Assembly: GCF_004404055.1 (NCBI RefSeq)
Contig: NZ_SOHK01000017.1
Location: forward strand, 62,001 to 126,000
Direction: 5' to 3'
From: Cryobacterium ruanii
GTDB taxonomy: Bacteria; Actinomycetota; Actinomycetes; Actinomycetales; Microbacteriaceae
DNA length: 64,000 bases
The stretch's first letter is position 1. Every line of letters starts with the position of its first letter. The translations under genes were made by a program, and so were the position numbers. The notes below the pieces were generated by a model, which saw only the letters and a list, made by a program, of their open reading frames with translations, was not told where the DNA came from and did no database searches. Shown one piece after another: positions 63,201 through 64,000 of the stretch.

Positions 63201-64000
63201 ACACTCAGATTGCGGATCGTTGGCGACGATGTTGCCCGAAGCCTCGAAGTCGGCGACGGTTCCAGCCAGGTTTTTGAGCTCGAACTTGCAGTCGGCCGTG
63301 GCGAAGGGGTCGGCCTTGAGGGTGTGCGCCGTGGTGTTGCGCATCATGAGCTCGGCAAAGGAGTTGCCCTCCAGCTGGGTGCGGAGGTTCATGCCGGGCG
63401 TGCGGGCGAGATAGTACAGACGGTCACCGTTTTGCAGGTCGGTCATCTGGTTCTCGAACACGTAGTTGAACGTCGTGCCGAGCAGGCCACCGAACGGGGT
63501 CGTCATCTCAGCCAGGCCGCCGACCCAGAGGTCGACATCGTCGAGACCGGTGATCGACTGCGTGCCCGAGTTGGCCCACACTCCCGTGCTGTTCATGAAT
63601 TCCATGGCGCCGTCCGGAGACACTTCTCCGGCCAGGGCGTCAGGGCTGACGATCAGTCGTGCGGCGTCGCGCTTGCCGTCGAGCGTAGTCGCGCCGGTGA
63701 TGGTCGGGAACTGACCATAGGCAGCCACGAAGTTGATCAGCGATTCCGGGTGCTTGAGGTTCTCACCGAAGTCGATCCAGTTCCTGTACGGCCTGAGCGC
63801 CCCGTCGTTGGTCTTATTGAACAGCTCGCGACGGAACGGGTTCAACCGCGGTACGCCTTCCGAACGCGCGCGAGTCATGTTGATCGCGGCCAGGTCGAGC
63901 GGCAGTCCCAGGAGGTTGTTGCGCAGGGTGTCAGTGACGAACTCGTCGAGTTCGTTACCGACCTGGTCGCTCATGCCCATGATAACGCTGCCGGCCGCCT
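60213..64000 (-). CDS. Giant animal-type heme peroxidase with RTX, FN3 and Ig-like domains (N-terminus outside window)
   Basis: The frame stays open to the window edge, so 1,255+ residues are visible, counted from the internal Met at 63980. Visible residues 1-220 hold the end of an animal (peroxinectin-like) heme peroxidase domain (DQVGNELDEFVTDTLRNNLLGLPLDLAAINMTRARSEGVPRLNPFRR). Residues 300-480 and about 590-612 are glycine/Asp-rich calcium-binding repeats (GGxGNDxI). Three fibronectin III domains (748-838, 842-941, 943-1042) are followed by two Ig-like SwmB domains (1049-1146, 1148-1251). It is a secreted or surface oxidase, most like manganese-oxidising or PoxA-type peroxidases; the catalytic heme ligands lie outside the window. 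Confidence 0.88.
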   Translation of the reverse strand, partial: AAGSVIMGMSDQVGNELDEFVTDTLRNNLLGLPLDLAAINMTRARSEGVPRLNPFRRELFNKTNDGALRPYRNWIDFGENLKHPESLINFVAAYGQFPTITGATTLDGKRDAARLIVSPDALAGEVSPDGAMEFMNSTGVWANSGTQSITGLDDVDLWVGGLAEMTTPFGGLLGTTFNYVFENQMTDLQNGDRLYYLARTPGMNLRTQLEGNSFAELMMRNTTAHTLKADPFATADCKFELKNLAGTVADFEASGNIVANDPQSECDETALLIRMPDGTIKYRARNTVDPAGINGQAVYNGTGQVDRIYGGNDNDTFWGGLGNDVIEGGGGADVALGGEGNDIITDLAGDDVPKGGPGNDAIDAGPGLDIIMGGEGKDFTNGGANANETFGGAGDDFIMLGESLDAAFGDGGDDWEEGGNQPDLMIGDSSNLFFLDDSQKPGNDFMIGQGGDDDYDMEGGDDIGVGGPGIEKVAGGSGYDWTIGQGDPQAQDADLALPIPPLNILQVGVRDKFNEVEALSGWKLNDILRGDDVVPSAVGGGGFIGCDVWDQAGVDRIAGLDALIPEFTTTLASVVAVSAQGDCPILTGPNVWGAGNVLLGGAGSDLIEGRGADDIIDGDAYLSLRLSVRTNPSDPATEIGSASITGTNQSAMASQYLSDGAGGLSGPTLQEAVFAGTVDPGDIVAVREILQGSGGTDSAVFTNAEADYTVTTVPVGAAVGSPGSTTTVVDNVGTNGTDTLRNIERLVFSDTVAPSVPIIGTATAGNAQATVNWTPAAGGIATSFSVKVLDAAGAQVGVVQTAGAGATSLVVTGLTNGTTYQFQVSATNAEGTSLFSASSNAVTPVAPVVQVVPGAPTIGTSVAGDAQVTVNWLAPGAVTNAPPVTGYVVRTFTGAGTTPTGTTTVADVTSAVVGSLTNGTGYTFDVAAINAVGTGAASGRSVAVTPTAPVVQVVAGAPTIGTSIAGNASVTVNWTPPAPVANAAPITGYRVRTFIGASTTATGTTTVGNVTSTVIGSLTNRTGYTFDVAAINAVGTGAVSARSVAVTPRTEFVVPTVTARTPASGARSVSQTGNVTATFSEPVTGVSGTTFVLRLGTTAIPAVVSYNATTRVATLNPSVTLLADRTYTATLSGIRDVAGNLMVASSWSFITGPAPTITSRTPASGAIGVARNANVLATFSEDITGVSATTVQITRVSTGAVVTSVAAYNATTNVLTINPSVTLSSNVQYRVTVTGGNTSVRDLVGNPLVTSTWTFTTGTLL
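60855..61457. repeat. Tandem duplication of a 300-bp fibronectin III unit
   Basis: Visible peroxidase residues 842-941 and 943-1042 are highly similar (both contain APTIGTS.AG..., PTGTTTV / TATGTTTV and LTNxTGYTFDVAAINAVGTGA) and correspond to two adjacent DNA units of about 300 bp (61155-61457 and 60855-61154). The first FN3 domain is more distant. Confidence 0.8.

Overview
The window comes from a high-GC actinobacterium, most likely of the Microbacteriaceae (Cryobacterium-like). Reasons: GC-rich codon use throughout, frequent GTG starts, an actinobacterial coproporphyrin-type heme pathway (HemQ present, ferrochelatase with a four-cysteine set), the actinobacterial mismatch endonuclease NucS, an IdeR-type iron box, and a recurring leaderless-promoter pattern (a -10 hexamer about 6 nt before an ATG/GTG). 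This is inference from gene content; no rRNA or tRNA gene was seen.

Layout. 1-800: end of an ABC-2 permease and a small PH-like protein with a repeat tail. 965-12984: almost complete heme synthesis (hemL, hemB, hemD, hemC, hemH, hemQ, then three small envelope-type proteins, hemY, hemE on the minus strand; hemA divergent on plus). 12981-18115: zinc alcohol dehydrogenase, glyS, cstA with its small YbdD-like partner. 18135-24108: an eroded polyol/sugar region with xylB intact but a PIG-V-like mannosyltransferase, mannitol dehydrogenase and DeoR regulator all frameshifted, and ABC-permease and DeoR fragments left behind. 24200-25480: an mmsB-like dehydrogenase flanked by palindromic repeats. 25498-34740: beta-lactamase-fold hydrolase, M13 peptidase, the three-gene proton-translocating transhydrogenase, MATE pump, APC permease. 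34959-38963: iron ABC importer (ATPase, permease, lipoprotein) under an IdeR-like box. 39208-46238: SDR, MFS, a GAF/degenerate-receiver/LuxR regulator, then an operon of class II aldolase, HAD phosphatase, DhaL and DhaK (no DhaM). 46270-50289: nucS, aldo/keto reductase, HAD phosphatase, a possible tiny ORF, a DAO-type FAD oxidase. 50536-52767: ribulose-monophosphate pair hxlA/hxlB with a divergent ATPase-LuxR regulator. 52795-54564: TPP riboswitch and thiC. 55130-58355: BTAD regulator, NarL-type response regulator and its histidine kinase. 58396-64000: Tat-exported multicopper oxidase next to a very large secreted-type heme peroxidase with calcium-binding repeats, fibronectin III and Ig-like domains (N-terminus outside the window).

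Most notable: the multicopper oxidase/heme peroxidase pair beside a regulatory trio; the aldolase-HAD-DhaL-DhaK operon with a pseudo-receiver regulator; the RuMP module with its own regulator and a palindromic operator candidate; an 8-copy, exactly 16-bp-period array behind hemY; and the clustered gene decay around the mannitol locus.
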